64,000 nucleotides of DNA from Tenrec ecaudatus (GCF_050624435.1 NC_134542.1:10995497-11059496); one strand, 5' to 3'. Counted from the first letter of the stretch, positions 1-11,024 are shown. Numbers and translations are program-made. Notes: generated from the letters alone by a model not told the origin.

Positions 1-50
1 CCCCCCCCCCCCCGCCCACCTCCCTCCCTCCCTCCTTCCCATCCTCCCTG
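1..50. repeat. C-rich low-complexity tract
   Basis: A poly-C run passes into CCCT/CCTT-type repeats. It is simple sequence with no coding sign. Confidence 0.8.
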
Positions 51-640
51 TTGAGTTGGATACCTGAGCTCTGACAACGTGCTCTTTCCAGAGGCCCTTG
101 CACACTGCCTGGTTCCCCAGGGCTCTCCCTCTCCATCCCCTTTGGGAGCTGCTCCTCCTGGGCCCGTTCTGAGTCCCAGACCTGCACTTCTGACTCAGCA
201 CCTGCATGGAGGTGACTCATAGGTACTTCCAACTCCACCTGAGGACATCTCAATGCACAGCCTCAGCAAGGCATTGTTCCTCCCCTCCCCCAGGTCCCCC
301 AGGTCAGAACCTGGAGCTATTCTTGGCCCCTCCTCTCCCTCTCACTTACCACGGCTGCCACCCCTACCCCGACTACCCATTTCATCTTTAGGGCCTTTCT
401 AAAGATAAGTCAAATCATTGACTTCTTTCTAGCTCCAAAGCCACAGCACCATCCCAGCCTTGGACACCTCTATTACACCAGCCTCCTAATGGGTTTCCTC
501 ATCTCATTAAGCCATAGCCTTTGGGACTCCCAGCAAAAGATGGGACTTCATAAGAAGGTGGGGGAAGAGATTCAGCTCCTTGTGACTGTTAACTGGTTAA
601 TTGTGATGTCCACCCTGCTGGGTATAAAATCAGCCACCTC
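51..640. other. Intergenic, no gene seen
   Basis: The sequence is pyrimidine-rich. The stretch around 60-500 has the feel of an ancient interspersed repeat, but I cannot place it in a family. No splice-bounded or conserved open frame was recognised. Confidence 0.5.
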
Positions 641-1035
641 ATGCTCACCTTCCTGACATGCTCACCAAAGACCAAATGGGTGGGGAGAAGGGGGAGAGAG
701 GGAAAACCAATTGCAATGATCGACCTATAACCCCCTGAGGAAAAACAACAGGAACATGGGTGAAGAGAAACAGCAGCAGACAGCATAAGATATGAAAATA
801 AAAATAATTTATAATTTTTTTCATAAAATAAAGGTTCATAAGGGTGGGACAGTGGGGGAGGGAGGGAAAGAAAGAGGAGCTGATACCAAGGGCTCAAACA
901 GAAAGAAAAGGTTTTGAAAATGATGATGGCAACATATATACAGATGTGCTCGAGACAATGGATGTATGGATTGTTAATAAGAGCTGGAAGAGCCCTCAAT
1001 AAAATGATTTATTAAAAAAATAATAAAATAAAAGC
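640..1035 (+). repeat. L1-like LINE 3' end
   Basis: This is the plus-strand 3' end of the L1-like family that recurs at 12335-12760 and, reversed, at 5585-7672 and 55422-56575. It has the same purine-rich block, then an ATGTGCT...ATTGATGTATG-type block, and ends in AATAAAATGATTTATT followed by an A-rich tail at about 1013-1033. It is 5'-truncated and diverged, and has no coding capacity. Confidence 0.7.
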
Positions 1036-2554
1036 AGCAATCTCAGAAGCAAGACGGGGATCTCACTACCAGCAAGAGAGGAGAGCTAATAGTGGAGCAT
1101 GTCCTTGGGATGCTGGGATCCCTGCAAGTCCTTTGAACCTCCTGAGTCCAGAGACACCATCTGTGACACCAGAAGAGAGGCAGAGCAGCAGCGGAACCAG
1201 GAGCCCGAGCCTGAGCCAGAGCAGTGGGCTTCCCAGCTCACAGAGCAAGTACAGCCGAGTGTTACCACTTGTGGAGTAGAGAGCCTTTGGCACATAATTG
1301 GGAGAGATGGGTTTGCTGACCCATGGAGCTGGAGCTGAATGTCTTCGGACTGAGACTTAGGGTGGAGTGGCATGCCTTTTAGATATTTATTGGCTTAAAG
1401 GAGCTGTGTGACATTACCTGAACAGGGCAGAGGTCAAGCCCAATGGCTGAGAGCTAGAGTGAGGCCTGCCTGTGGGCACAGCAAAGAAAAAACATCCCGA
1501 CGGAACAACTTTCTCCAGAGCATGTCTCACCTGAACTGTAACCTGCTCCCTTTGCTAATAAGCCCCATAGCTGGGAGTATCATCTGTGAGTTCTGTGCGT
1601 GGATTGCAATGAATTCTAGAGCCCAGCACAGATGTAGAGAGCCAGGAGAGGGCTAGCTGGTGTCAGAATTGGTTTCAGGAGGATGGAGGCATGTCTGACT
1701 CTACCCTACATCCCCACCAGACTAGTGGCGGTCATCAATCTTCTAAGCCAGGAAAAGTCAGACCATTTCCTCAGTTTCCACAAGTGTAGATCTTTTGACC
1801 CCGTGTCTATCTTTATCAAGATGCTGTGTATTTTGCTCTGTGTGTTCAGAAAGTCTGCTTCTCTGGAAGCATATAATAATCAGGTTAGGGTTGTTTTTTT
1901 TGCCTTCCAGCTAAGAGTACAAAGTCTGGGGATTATACACCATCACTCTTGAACTTCTAACAGCTTTATAGATCTGGCATTAGTTATGTAACCATGATTA
2001 AGAAGATGACACACCACTTGCCAATTAGTGCTTATTAAACAATTACTTACGGCACATGTGACACACCTGTGGCAAGGCCAAGGTGATGGGGCTCACAGAC
2101 CAGCAAGGACAAGGGGAACCAGCAGGTAAGAAGGGCTCACCTTTGTGCTGAGTCATGCACCACGGTTGGCTAGGGTCAAGGTTTCCACCTCAAGATCGTC
2201 GCAGGGACATCACAGGATGAGGACCTCCATCACCCCCCATTTGTCAGTTACTGGGGCAGACGGGTAGCTGGCTCATTCCAAGCAGGGCCCGCTATTGACA
2301 AGAGACTATTGGGCTCTTATGCAGACTTATGCCAGGTGGGGCAGGAGGGAAGACCAGGGACTTTCTGTTCTAAAGGTAGAGACTGAGGAAGTCAACCCCG
2401 AAGTGGACCTCAGTCCCTGGAGAGAAGTGGAGCAAGGGCCCAAGTAACAGAGAAAGGAGGGAGAAACAAGGCGTGGAACAAGCAGACCAGAACCGAGCTG
2501 GAAGGGGAGCCGGAGGGGTGACCAGCACCCTCTGCCTTGTGCCAGCTTCTCTAT
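1036..2554. other. Intergenic, no gene; repeat-like at 1480-1690
   Basis: The purine-rich stretch 1040-1420 and the piece at 1480-1690, which ends in a GGTGTCAGAATTGG-type motif, resemble dispersed mammalian repeats of uncertain class. No exon or RNA gene was recognised. Confidence 0.4.
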
Positions 2555-2559
2555 GGGAA

Positions 2560-2690
2560 ACCACTGAGCCCAGGCTTACAATCCTCACTCTTTGTGTCAC
2601 CACCTGAGAGACCTTGGCCCAAGACCTTGACCTTTCTGGGTCTCAACAGCTTCATCCTTAAAACTGGAATAGGAAATCTCCATGAGCCCA
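2560..2690 (+). repeat. MIR SINE fragment
   Basis: The core follows the MIR pattern: a 'gagaccttggcccaagacc' block, then a 'tctcaacagcttcatcct' block, then an 'aaaactggaatagga' block. It is an old, truncated copy. Confidence 0.55.
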
Positions 2691-2979
2691 GGATAATGGT
2701 GCACGGGAGGCAACTCCAATCTACTGACAGAGGGATTCGACGTCGCCAGCCAGTAATTTAGGAACCAGTCTGGTTGTAAGCCAATCTTTACAAAGGACTC
2801 TGAAAATTGTGTTTTATAGTTAAAAAAAACCCGGGGGCATTTGTTGAGATCCCTCAACAACTAGGAGGGAATTTTTAGAACCAAGGGCGACTCCCCTCAG
2901 AGCAGAGGATGTAGGACATGTTTTCCCCCTTTCTTTGCTCCAGATGAGAAGAGAGAAATCACTGCACCTCAGCTGGCTG

Positions 2980-3770
2980 TTGTTCCAGATGTTGTCGAGC
3001 TGGTTACAACAGAACCAAACACTCGCTGGTCCTGGGGCATCCTCACCATTTTTCTCTTGTGTGAGGCCATCGATGCAGCCACTGTGTCAGCCCAGCTTGT
3101 CAAAGGTCTTCCCCGTTCTGCTGTCCCTCCACTTGACCAAGCACGGTGTCCTTCTTCAGGGACTGGTCTCTCCTGACAACATGTCTAAAGAACGGGCGGT
3201 GACATTTTGCCATCCTCGCTTCCAAGGAGCGTTCTAGCTGTGCTTCTTCCAAGACAGACTGCTTTGCTCTTTGGGTCGTTGGTGGTGGTTTCAATGTTCT
3301 TCACCAGCTCTCGAATTCCAGTGCACCGAGTTTTCTTCGGTGCTCGTTAATCCGTGGCCAGTTTTCACATGCATATGAGGGGGCTGAAAATACCATGACG
3401 TGGGCCAGGCAAACCTTAGTTCTCAAAGTAACTTCCTTGTTTTTCAACACTTTAAAGAGACCTCGTGCAGCAGGTTTACCGAATCCAATGCTTTGTTTGG
3501 GCTCGCGACTGCTGCTCCTTGAGCACTGATTGTGGATCCAAGCAGGATGACATCCTTGACCATGTCAAATTTCCCTCCGTTTCTCATGATGTGACCCATC
3601 GGTCCAGTTTCGGTGTTCTTTCCCCTACTGAAGGCTGCAACCTTTGATCCTCGTGAACAAGTACTTCCAGCCTCCCCCACTTCCAGCAAGCTAGGTTGTG
3701 CACATTCCACACAGGTTGTTACTAAGCCTTCCTGTTGGTACCCCTCCTTCCAATTCTGAAGCCTCATGCT
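2980..3770 (-). repeat. RTE-type LINE, reverse transcriptase C-terminal part
   Basis: Read on the minus strand, pieces of the RTE-clade C-terminal protein are visible. One is a FDMVKDVILLGSTISAQG-like block, corresponding to the common 'fkYLGS.I.adG' motif. Further on comes a block like LERSLEARMAKCHRPFFRHV followed by VRRDQSLKKDTVLGQVEGQQ, corresponding to 'yFGHvmR..dSLEK.imLG'. The frame is broken several times and the 5' part of the element is absent. Related pieces lie at 10685-10945, 11755-12320, 12775-12905 and around 25150-27215. Confidence 0.75.
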
Positions 3771-3774
3771 TCTT

Positions 3775-5430
3775 CATAGGAACCAGCTTCTCTGATTATT
3801 TGCTCAGCGTACAAATTGAATAAGCTTAGCCTCATGCTTGTTTATTGCATAACAACTGATGATTAGCATTGCTTAGAGAGGGCACAGGGCCACAAAAGGG
3901 TCAATGGCCACTCTCCTGGTCTTTTTCATGATAATACGTGCTTGTCATGTGGATACACATGTAGATTCCCTTATGCTTGCGATATAAAGGCAGGAAGGGA
4001 TAGCGGGCTTCTGGCTACTTCGTTGATAATTGCTCACAGTGGGAGCCTAGGGAGAAGCCGAGCAATCTCGGAAGATGGGAGAGAGGTACCAGAGCTCATT
4101 TCGAAGGACCATCTGTACTCACATGCACAGATAGTGAACTGTGGAATGTTCTGGAAGAACAGGGGGTGTGACTGCCTGATGGAAACCCAAGGCATAAAGG
4201 GACTATGTGTGAGAAAGATGCAGGAAGCTCCAGGGAGCTGCCCACCTGGAGAGGGCTCGCCCACATGCCCAAGGTAATGTTGTGAGACATCGTGACAACC
4301 CTCCCAATGTCACGGTTACCAACTTTCTCCCAAATGGTCTCTGATCCTGTAGCATCCCGTGAAAGGAGAGAAGAAGTGCTTGGTATGGTATTGGAAAGAA
4401 CATGATCTTTTCTCCTGGAGTTTCCTCACCTCAGGTAATGTAGGAAAGGACAACAAACAGCCCCCTCTTTGGGAAGAGGGTGACATCTCCACACACACAT
4501 CATATTGAAGATGGACCTATTCACACCCCACCGGCCATCCCTTGGCTGCTGCGGGATAGCACCCCAGGTCTTCCGTCTAGAACTGGGGCCTGGGAAACCA
4601 ATCCCAGCCTTGCCAAAGAGAAGCGGTTCCAGGCACCACATTAGGGGTGAGCTAATTAAGTGCTTGACCAGTGTGGTGGACCTCGGGTGATGTTATAAAT
4701 AGCCCAATGGCCCTTGGCAGAAAAAGGGTTCACCACTCCTGCTCTAGCAGATGTGGTTGCCGGCACCCAACTGCACTTGGCTTCCCAGCAGGAGGGGTGG
4801 CTCACCTTGTCCATTCCCTGGTCCATAGGAAGCCCTGCCCACCCTCACCCCAGGTGTTCAGTGGTTGCCAATAACTCGTGGGATTAACAGGAATAGCTGT
4901 GAGTGGATTCCAGAACTCCCAGGAGTGGGTCCTCTGTCTTCCCAGGGGGTCTCACCGAGGGGTCTCTGCTCCTTGTGCTCAGGCCCCACCACACCATCTC
5001 GTGTCTCTGGCACACCAGGCCCTGCAGAGCCCGTTTGGCTTCTCCGCTGTGTGTGTGGCCTGGGCTGGCATGCTCTCCCTTTTGGGTCTGGCAGACCAGC
5101 TCCTAACATTCGCAGGGCTGAGGTTGGAGTACGCAAGGGGAGCCCACATATTGGATCTCTGAATATTTATAAGCCACAGGTCATGCCACGAGGCTGTGAC
5201 ATAAAACGTGCTCTGTCCTCCAGCCTTGTCAAATACACCTCCCTGACAACAACATGAGGAGAAAAAAATGACCTGTGAATCTGCCGTGACTTCTGGCAAA
5301 TCATCAAAGACAACAGAGTTTAATTAGTGCAGTGAAAGCCTGGGGGTTGTCCATGGACCAGGATGCTTGGATGAGGTGTAGGGATCTGTAAAAGCAAAAG
5401 TGAATGCTTGCATTTTCCTAACTCCATTCA
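3775..5430. other. Intergenic, no gene seen
   Basis: Only overlapping chance open frames are present, including three mutually shadowing frames at 4860-5300. Apart from the hAT-like end near 4640-4740 nothing was recognised. Confidence 0.45.
4632..4742. mobile_element. hAT-like DNA transposon end (fragment)
   Basis: The piece ends in 'ggttcaccactcctgctc', preceded by 'aatggcccttggcagaaaaa'. This resembles the terminal part of old Charlie/MER-type hAT elements, which start CAGGGGTGGGGAACC in the other direction. The opposite end and a target duplication were not found. Confidence 0.4.
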
Positions 5431-5435
5431 GAACA

Positions 5436-5575
5436 ATTATTTTTTAAACAATTTTATTGGTGCATAATCCACATATCACATAATTTAATATTTTGATCAT
5501 ATCAAGAATTGTGCAATCATTACCACAATCAGTTTTAGAACATCTCCCCCCCACACTCCATGGTTAAATTTTCTT
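5436..5575 (-). repeat. Old L1 3' end (L1M-like), antisense
   Basis: An 'attttattggtgcataatccacatatcac' type block is followed by 'ttgtgcaatcattaccacaatca' and 'ttttagaacat'. This is the recognisable order of the 3' end of mammalian-wide L1M elements read antisense. Confidence 0.6.
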
Positions 5576-5584
5576 TAAAATGAG

Positions 5585-7672
5585 TTGTGTAATCACATAC
5601 TTTTTTCTTATCATTTTATTAGGGCCATACAACTCTTATCACAATCCACAAATACATCAATTGTGTAAAGCACACTTGTACATTCATTGTCCTCATCATT
5701 CTCAAAACATGTGCTCTCCACTTAAGCCCCTGGCATCACGTCTCATTTTTCCCCTCCCTCTCCACTCCCCACTCCCTCATGAAACTTTGATCATTTATAA
5801 ATTATTATTTTGTCCTATCTTGCACTGTCTGATGTCTCCCTTCACCCACTGCTCTGTTGTCCATCCCCCAGGGAGGAGGTTATATGTAGATCCTTGTAAT
5901 CGGTCCCCCCTTTCCATCCCACCCTTCCTCCACCCTCCAGGTATCGCCACTCTCACCACTAGTCCTGAAGGGATCATCTGCCCTGGATTCCCTGTGTTTC
6001 CAGTTCCTATCTATACTGGTGTACATCTTCTGGTCAAGCCAGATTGGTAAGGTAGAATTGGGATCATGATAGTGTGGGTGGGGGTGGGGAAGCATTTAGG
6101 AACTAGAGGAAAGTTGTATATTTTATCATTGCTACACTGCACCCTGACTGGCTCATCTCCTCCCCATGACCTACAGATGGGTTTTGGGTCTCCATTCCAC
6201 ACTCTCCCTCATTCACAATGATATGATTTTTTTGTTCTGATGATGCCTGATACCTGATCCTTTCAACACCTCGTGATCGCACAGGCTGGTATGCTTCTTC
6301 CATGTGGGCTTTTTTGCTTCTGGCCGCTTATTTACCTTCAAGCCTTGAAGACCCCAGACACTATATCTTTCAATAGCTGGGCACCATCAGCTTTCTTCAC
6401 TACATTTGCTTATGCACCCACTTGTCTTCAGCGATTGTATCAGGGAGGTGAGGCACACCATGATATGATTTTTTTGTTCTTTGGTGCCTGATAACTGAAC
6501 CCTTTGGCACCTCGTGATCACACAGGCTGGTGTGCTTCTTCCATGTGGGTTTTGTTACTTCTGAGCTAGATGGCCGCTTGTTTACTTTCAAGTCTTTAAG
6601 ACTCCAGATGCTATATCTTTTGATAGCCAGGCACTATCAGCTTTCTTCACCACATTTGTTTATGCACCCGCTTTGTCTTCAGTGATCGTGTTTGGAAGGT
6701 GAGCATCATGGAATGCCAGTTTAATAGAACGAAGTGTTCTTGCATTGAGGGAGTACTTGAGTGGAGGCGCAATGTCCATTTGCTACCTTAATACTAAACC
6801 TATAAATATATGCACATAGATCTATTTCCCCATCCTTATATATAACTATATTTACATATATGCATGCCTTTATTGAGACCTCTATAAACGCCCTTTACCT
6901 CCTAGCTCTTTCCTCTATTTCCTTTTATTTTTCTTTTGTCTTACTATCTATCATGTTCAGCCTTCGTTAGGGTTTCAGTAATTCCTCTCGATTACATTAC
7001 CCTTGGTCACGCCCTACCAGGCCTCCTCACCACCGATTTGGATCACTTGTTGTTCCCTTGTCCCTGGGTTTGTTAACATCACTACCTTTCTCCCCACGTC
7101 CCCTACTCCCACATTCCCCCAGAACTGTCAGTCTGTTGTTTTCTCCTCCAGATTGTTCATCCAGCCTATCTTATTTAGACAGACCTGCAGAGATGCTAAC
7201 ATGGACAAAAACAAGAGAAGCAAAACCAAGCAACAAAGCAAAACAGCAATAACAACAACAACAACAAGCTAATGACAACAAAACAAAACACAAAAACAAG
7301 AAAGAAAAGCTTGTGGTTAGTTCAAGGACTGTTTGTTGGCCTTTAGGAGTGTTTTCTGGTTGAGTCTGTTGGGGAGCCAAGCCATGGCCCCAAAGTCTAT
7401 TTTTGGTATTCCCTGGGGACTTCGTTGCTCTGTTCCCCTTACTGTTCTGTTGCACACCCTCAGTGTTTTGCCTCGGTGTGATGGGATCAGATTGGGTGGA
7501 AGAAAAATTCTTTTTTGTTTTGTTTTGAAAAATTCTTGATCATCTATGAAAATGATGGGGATTTTTCCCTGTTTCTCTGCGTTGGCAAGAGCTGAGCGCT
7601 GGACTAGGGCCATCAGGAAGTCTGAGAAAGGGCAGCAAAGGCCCCACACATGCTCTTCTTCTGCCATCTAGG
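5585..7672 (-). mobile_element. L1-like LINE, 3' region about 2 kb, with internal tandem repeat
   Basis: A long minus-strand element ends at about 5600 in ...CTAATAAAATGAT with a short A-rich tail. Other copies of the same family lie at 640-1035, 12335-12760, 13340-13560, 19935-20000 and 55422-56575. It contains a tandem duplication of about 240 bp (6218-6459 and 6460-6705), an AC-rich simple stretch at 7200-7300, and at its upstream end a 116-codon minus-strand open frame (7317-7667) beginning MAEEEHVWGL. That frame does not resemble L1 ORF1 or the ORF2 C-terminus as I know them. Assignment to L1 rests on older copies in this window in which a related segment abuts an L1M-like tail, so the class is probable but not certain. 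Confidence 0.6.
6218..6705 (-). repeat. Tandem duplication of about 240 bp inside the L1-like 3' region
   Basis: Two adjacent units start at 6218 and 6460. Each opens ATGATATGATTTTTTTGTTCT, followed by a 'cctcgtgatc.cacaggctgg' block, a 'cttcttccatgtggg' block, a 'ttcaag.ctttaagac.ccaga' block and a 'atcagctttcttcac' block. The second unit keeps 'gagctagatggcc' whole where the first is partly deleted. The same pair occurs at 56021-56505. Confidence 0.8.
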
Positions 7673-7714
7673 ACCTGCGAGATTTTGGAAATGCTTGTTT
7701 TGAGGCTTCTAATT

Positions 7715-7900
7715 CGGAGAGAGGGGGCTCGGGGCTGCTAATCACAAAGTCAGCAGTTCAAACCACCAGCTGCACCGAGGGAGAAAGAAGAAGTGTTCTA
7801 CTAACGTAGAGTTACAGTCTCAGAAGCCCACGGGGACAGTTCTTCCCTGTCCTGTAGGGTCACTAAGCATTGGAATTAACTTGATGGCCGGAAAAAAAGT
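7715..7900 (+). repeat. AfroSINE (tRNA-derived SINE)
   Basis: The tRNA-like head (GCTGCTAATCACAAAGTCAG, then CAGTTCAAACCACCAGCTGC) is followed by the 'gggagaaagaaga' block, the 'cagtctcagaagcccac' block and the tail 'tcctgtagggtcacta.gcattggaattaacttgatggc'. It is close to full length. Confidence 0.85.
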
Positions 7901-7944
7901 TCAGAGATCTCTGTCCCAGCAGAGATTTTCTTTTTGTTTTACAG

Positions 7945-8165
7945 GTTTTCACATTTGCTGCTGAGTCGATTCCAACTCACTGTAACCTCATGTGTGCCCG
8001 AGGAGAACTGTGCTCTCAATGGCCGTTTTCCCCCTCAAAAGTAGATTGCCAGGCCTTTCTTCCAAGGTCCTTCCCACCCCTCACCTGTTAGTAGCAGTCC
8101 AGGGTTTTGTCTGCATTACACATCTTCCCCTGGAGGCCCAGCGAGGAGTCTGCAGGAACAGTCGG
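7945..8165 (-). repeat. AfroSINE-related SINE, diverged subtype
   Basis: Read antisense, the tail 'gctgagtcgattccaactcac' leads into 'gaactgtgctctcaatggccg', 'aaaagtagattgccaggcc' and 'tttcttcc'. This is a second subtype of the afrotherian SINE, seen again at 21460-21655. It is the last repeat before the SCYGR promoter. Confidence 0.65.
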
Positions 8166-8458
8166 GAAGGTTAGATGTGAACATTTCACGGCCCGAGTCT
8201 GAGAGGGACACTCCCACGGCCTCTGTGGTCTGTGCAGGAAGCAGGGGTCTTGGGGAAATCATTCAGAGCCTCCTAGTTTTATCTTAAAAATGGTCTTATG
8301 CAAACAAATACAGCAGGACTAAAATAAGCAACGTTAGGAGGCCAAACGCCTCCAAGGAGGAAGTAAAGTGAGGCACAGTCAAGTTCTCCCAAGGAAGCTC
8401 CTACAAACATCAACAAGGAATGATTCACGTGCTTGGCTCAAGCCCAGGACCAAGCCGG
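8166..8458 (+). promoter_or_regulatory. Upstream region of the SCYGR-like gene
   Basis: This repeat-free unique sequence lies directly upstream of the TATA box. It contains an E-box-like CACGTG at about 8426 and an AP-1-like TGATTCA just before it. Regulatory use is inferred only from position. Confidence 0.35.
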
Positions 8459-8466
8459 TATATAAG
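8459..8466 (+). promoter_or_regulatory. TATA box of the SCYGR-like gene
   Basis: TATATAAG lies 92 bases before the start codon, which predicts transcription starting near 8490 and a 5' leader of about 65 bases. A short leader and a strong TATA box are usual for hair keratin-associated protein genes. Confidence 0.8.
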
Positions 8467-8557
8467 GAAGGGCCTTGCAGCCATGGGGCATCAACCTCTC
8501 ACTCTCACCTCCTGCATCCTTTCTCCTCACCTCCTCTGAGTCCTCTCGACTGACACC

Positions 8558-8923
8558 ATGGGTTGCTGTGGTTGTGGAAGCTGTGGCGGCTGTGGCGGTG
8601 GCTGCGGTGGCTGCGGGGGCGGCTGCGGTGGTGGCTGCGGTGGCGGCTGTGGCAGTGGCTGCGGTGGCGGCTGTGGCAGCTGCACCACCTGCAGGTGCTA
8701 CCGTGTGGGCTGTTGCTCCAGCTGCTGCCCCTGCTGCTGCGGCTGCTGTGGGGGCTGCTGCAGCACCCCCGTGGTCTGCTGCCGCCGCCATACCTGCCGC
8801 TGTGTCCCCTGCTGCTGCGGCTCGTGTGGCTGCGGCTCGTGTGGCTGCGGCTGCGGGAAGGGCTGCTGCCAGCAGAAGTGCTGCCAACAGAAGTGCTGCT
8901 GCAAGAAGCAATGCTGCTGCTGA
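8558..8923 (+). CDS. SCYGR: Small cysteine/glycine-repeat protein (KRTAP28/SCYGR family)
   Basis: A single uninterrupted exon encodes 121 residues, 48 of them Cys and 36 Gly. The ATG sits in a strong context (ACCATGG). Residues 1-40 are CGGG/CGG-type repeats. Residues 41-70 carry [19 protein letters not shown], the family's hallmark block, followed by [13 protein letters not shown]. The C-terminus is lysine/cysteine-rich, with a duplicated CCQQK unit ending KKQCCC. Human SCYGR proteins share these blocks in the same order. In the family these are cross-linked matrix proteins of hair or related cornified structures; the role here is inferred from homology. The gene lies about 5.9 kb upstream of TM4SF20 on the same strand, as expected from human 2q36.3. 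The other frames over it are long only because the base composition is GC-rich and repetitive. The exact paralogue number cannot be assigned. Confidence 0.88.
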   Translation: MGCCGCGSCGGCGGGCGGCGGGCGGGCGGGCGSGCGGGCGSCTTCRCYRVGCCSSCCPCCCGCCGGCCSTPVVCCRRHTCRCVPCCCGSCGCGSCGCGCGKGCCQQKCCQQKCCCKKQCCC

Positions 8924-9179
8924 GAGGGCAGAGCCAGCCTGCTGGCAGCCATGCTTGGGCATTCTAAACCTGTCTCCTAGTTCTCTTACAGGTCGAGCTG
9001 AGTGAAACAGCTGGGAGGCCTGGGGGAGGGTGTGTGGGCAAACAGCTGAGGCACATGACTGCCCACAAGGAGGCTGGAGGTTCTAGCCCTCTCCATCCAG
9101 AGGTGGGCTCCGAAGAAAGGGCTGGTGATCTGTTTGGTAATCATGATTCTGAGCTGTCGCTGCAGCTGGTGATACACTA

Positions 9180-9345
9180 GATAGACACTGGATCAGAAGT
9201 CAGAAGGCCTGAATTCAAGCCCGTGCTCTACCAGGGTGGCCTGACCAAGGACCTGCCACTCAACCTCCCTGAGCCTCATTTCTCGCCTATAAAGTAACAA
9301 GGTTGGATGTAGGTTTCTCGAAGGACTTTGTCAGCCTTAACAGCA
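9180..9345 (+). repeat. MIR SINE
   Basis: The order of blocks is that of MIR: 'gaaggcctgaattcaagcc', 'gctctaccagggtggcctgacc', 'cctccctgagcctcatttctc', 'ctataaagtaacaaggttgg'. It is one of the better preserved MIRs in the window. Confidence 0.7.
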
Positions 9346-9711
9346 TGTAAGTCTGTTTATTGAACCTTTGAAACTGAACTCACAGGCTCTTCTGATGTCT
9401 CATGGAAAATGCAGCTACTCTGGGTGTTACATCTGTTCATTCAGAGTAAAAGCAAGCAAACAAGTCCTCACCCAAACCTCTCGATCCAGCACGATCCATC
9501 AGGCATCATGCCCACTGCAAATAACACCAGCCACCGCTGATCTCCTGCAGGAGCAAGGAATTAGCTCTGGCAATGGATGAGAGCTTCTTAAAATATGTTC
9601 CATTGTTAGGAAAGGTCTACTCTGTACTTACATCCCTGTTCATGTTGGTTACCTACTGTACGATCCTTACCGTTTCCAAATATTCCTCAATTTTCTTAAG
9701 TGCAGTTGATT

Positions 9712-9717
9712 AATAAA
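9712..9717 (+). terminator. Candidate polyadenylation signal (SCYGR-like)
   Basis: This AATAAA lies in an AT-rich stretch with a T/G-rich element (TTGTCTGTTTTGATTG) about 25 bases downstream. It is the first good signal after the stop codon. Confidence 0.4.
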
Positions 9718-9719
9718 AT

Positions 9720-10684
9720 ACCGGGGAAAATGGTATCTCGTTGTCTGTTTTGATTGATTGGAGTTGTTTATTATTGGATTTGAAGAGGGGTGGGAGTGGT
9801 GGCGGTGTCTTCGTCTTCAGGGCGATGTTGTGTACTCGCTGTATCAAGTTGACATTAAGAACGCACAGTGCCACCGAGGTTTAGTGCTGGACGCTATGGG
9901 AGCCGTTCGGTGGGCAGAGGACCAGGAGTGCGGCCATGTGTGCACCACTCAGCCATCAGGGTAGAAAGAAGCCCCGCCATCTTCCAAGGTAGCTTGATCG
10001 TCTCCAATGTTTAGGTAGAAAAGACGAGCACGGACACAGCCCACAGCTTCCCAAACTGCGGTTTCCTTGGTTTAAAAGAGATACAGCCCACTTCGCCTCA
10101 CTTCCGATTGGTTAGCAGTGGTCACATGACCCGTAGGAGCTACAGGGGAGCCTGGGAAATGTAGTCCGTGGCTGGGCCGAGAAGTGCCACACTGCTCTAG
10201 CGAGAAGGGAAAAGCAGGTCCTTTGATGGACAGTTCGCTGTGTCCATCATGTTCACCTCACGTTCCAGTGACACTGATTGCACTCGAGGGAGTGGAAGAG
10301 CCTACCTTGGCATGCACTGGGGGATAATTAGCATGCTTTCAAAACGCTTGCATTATGTTCCGGGTAGTTGTTTAGGGTACCTGGGCATGTCAGAGCTGGC
10401 GGTCAACTTCTCGAGGCCACATGACTCTTTCTTGAGGTGGAGCTTCAGGGGCAGGAGGCTCAAGCCATGGAACCCCTGCGAACGTGGTGTCCCGGGTCAG
10501 CCACAATCTTCACGGCTCCTACTGTGCGCCGCAGGCAGGAGTCTCCAGGGGGCCCACTGGGGGAGGGGGGGGACACCATATAGACATACAGATACGTGCA
10601 CACTCGGACGAGAAGAATTAATGCCTTTCGATTGTGGAGCCGGTGAAGAATATTGAAAGTACCTTGTACTGCCAGAAAAACAAA
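9720..10684. other. Intergenic, no gene; repeat-like piece near 10070-10190
   Basis: The segment with 'gggagcctgggaaatgtagtcc' (about 10145-10165) resembles an old dispersed mammalian repeat, class unknown to me. No exon was recognised. Confidence 0.4.
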
Positions 10685-10945
10685 TTTGTGTTTAAAGAAG
10701 AACACCCAGAATGCTCCTGCTTAGAAGCCAGGCTGGTGAGACTTTGTCTCTGGTACTTTGGACAAGTCCTCAGGAGTGATTAGTCCCTGGAGAAGGATGC
10801 CAAGCTTGGTAAAGTAGAGGGGCAGCAAAGCTAAAAAAGGAAGATCCTTGACTAGAAGGACTGACCCAATGGCTGCAATACTGGATGCTACAGGACCAGG
10901 CACTGTTGTCTCCTGGTGTCCATGGGGCCAGCATTGATTTGATGG
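10685..10945 (+). repeat. RTE-type LINE 3' fragment
   Basis: The stretch reads like the C-terminal tail of the RTE protein: 'ML.LRSqaGE', 'VPGEGCQAW', 'RGAAK.KKEDP', with breaks between. It matches the piece at 12775-12905. Frame breaks are numerous. Confidence 0.6.
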
Positions 10946-11024
10946 GCCCAACAGCAGCACATGTATGCTGGGTACACACACATACGCATTGCATCTAGGT
11001 AGTATATATATGGAATCTTTGTTT

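Larger units (their letters stand above)
8924..9717 (+). other. Probable 3' UTR of the SCYGR-like gene, containing a MIR
   Basis: After the TGA no AATAAA appears until 9712-9717, where TTAATAAAATACC forms a good signal. If this is used, the 3' UTR is about 790 bases and contains the MIR at 9180-9345. The extent is inferred. Confidence 0.35.

Noticed and set aside
5580-6050. 156-codon plus-strand frame
   Set aside because: It is antisense to the L1-like 3' region; similar frames appear at other copies of the repeat.
8438-9005. Alanine-, leucine- or glutamine-rich frames overlapping the SCYGR gene on both strands
   Set aside because: They are other-frame shadows of the TGC/GGC-rich repeat. 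Only the Cys/Gly frame has the family blocks, a Kozak start and a TATA box at the right distance.
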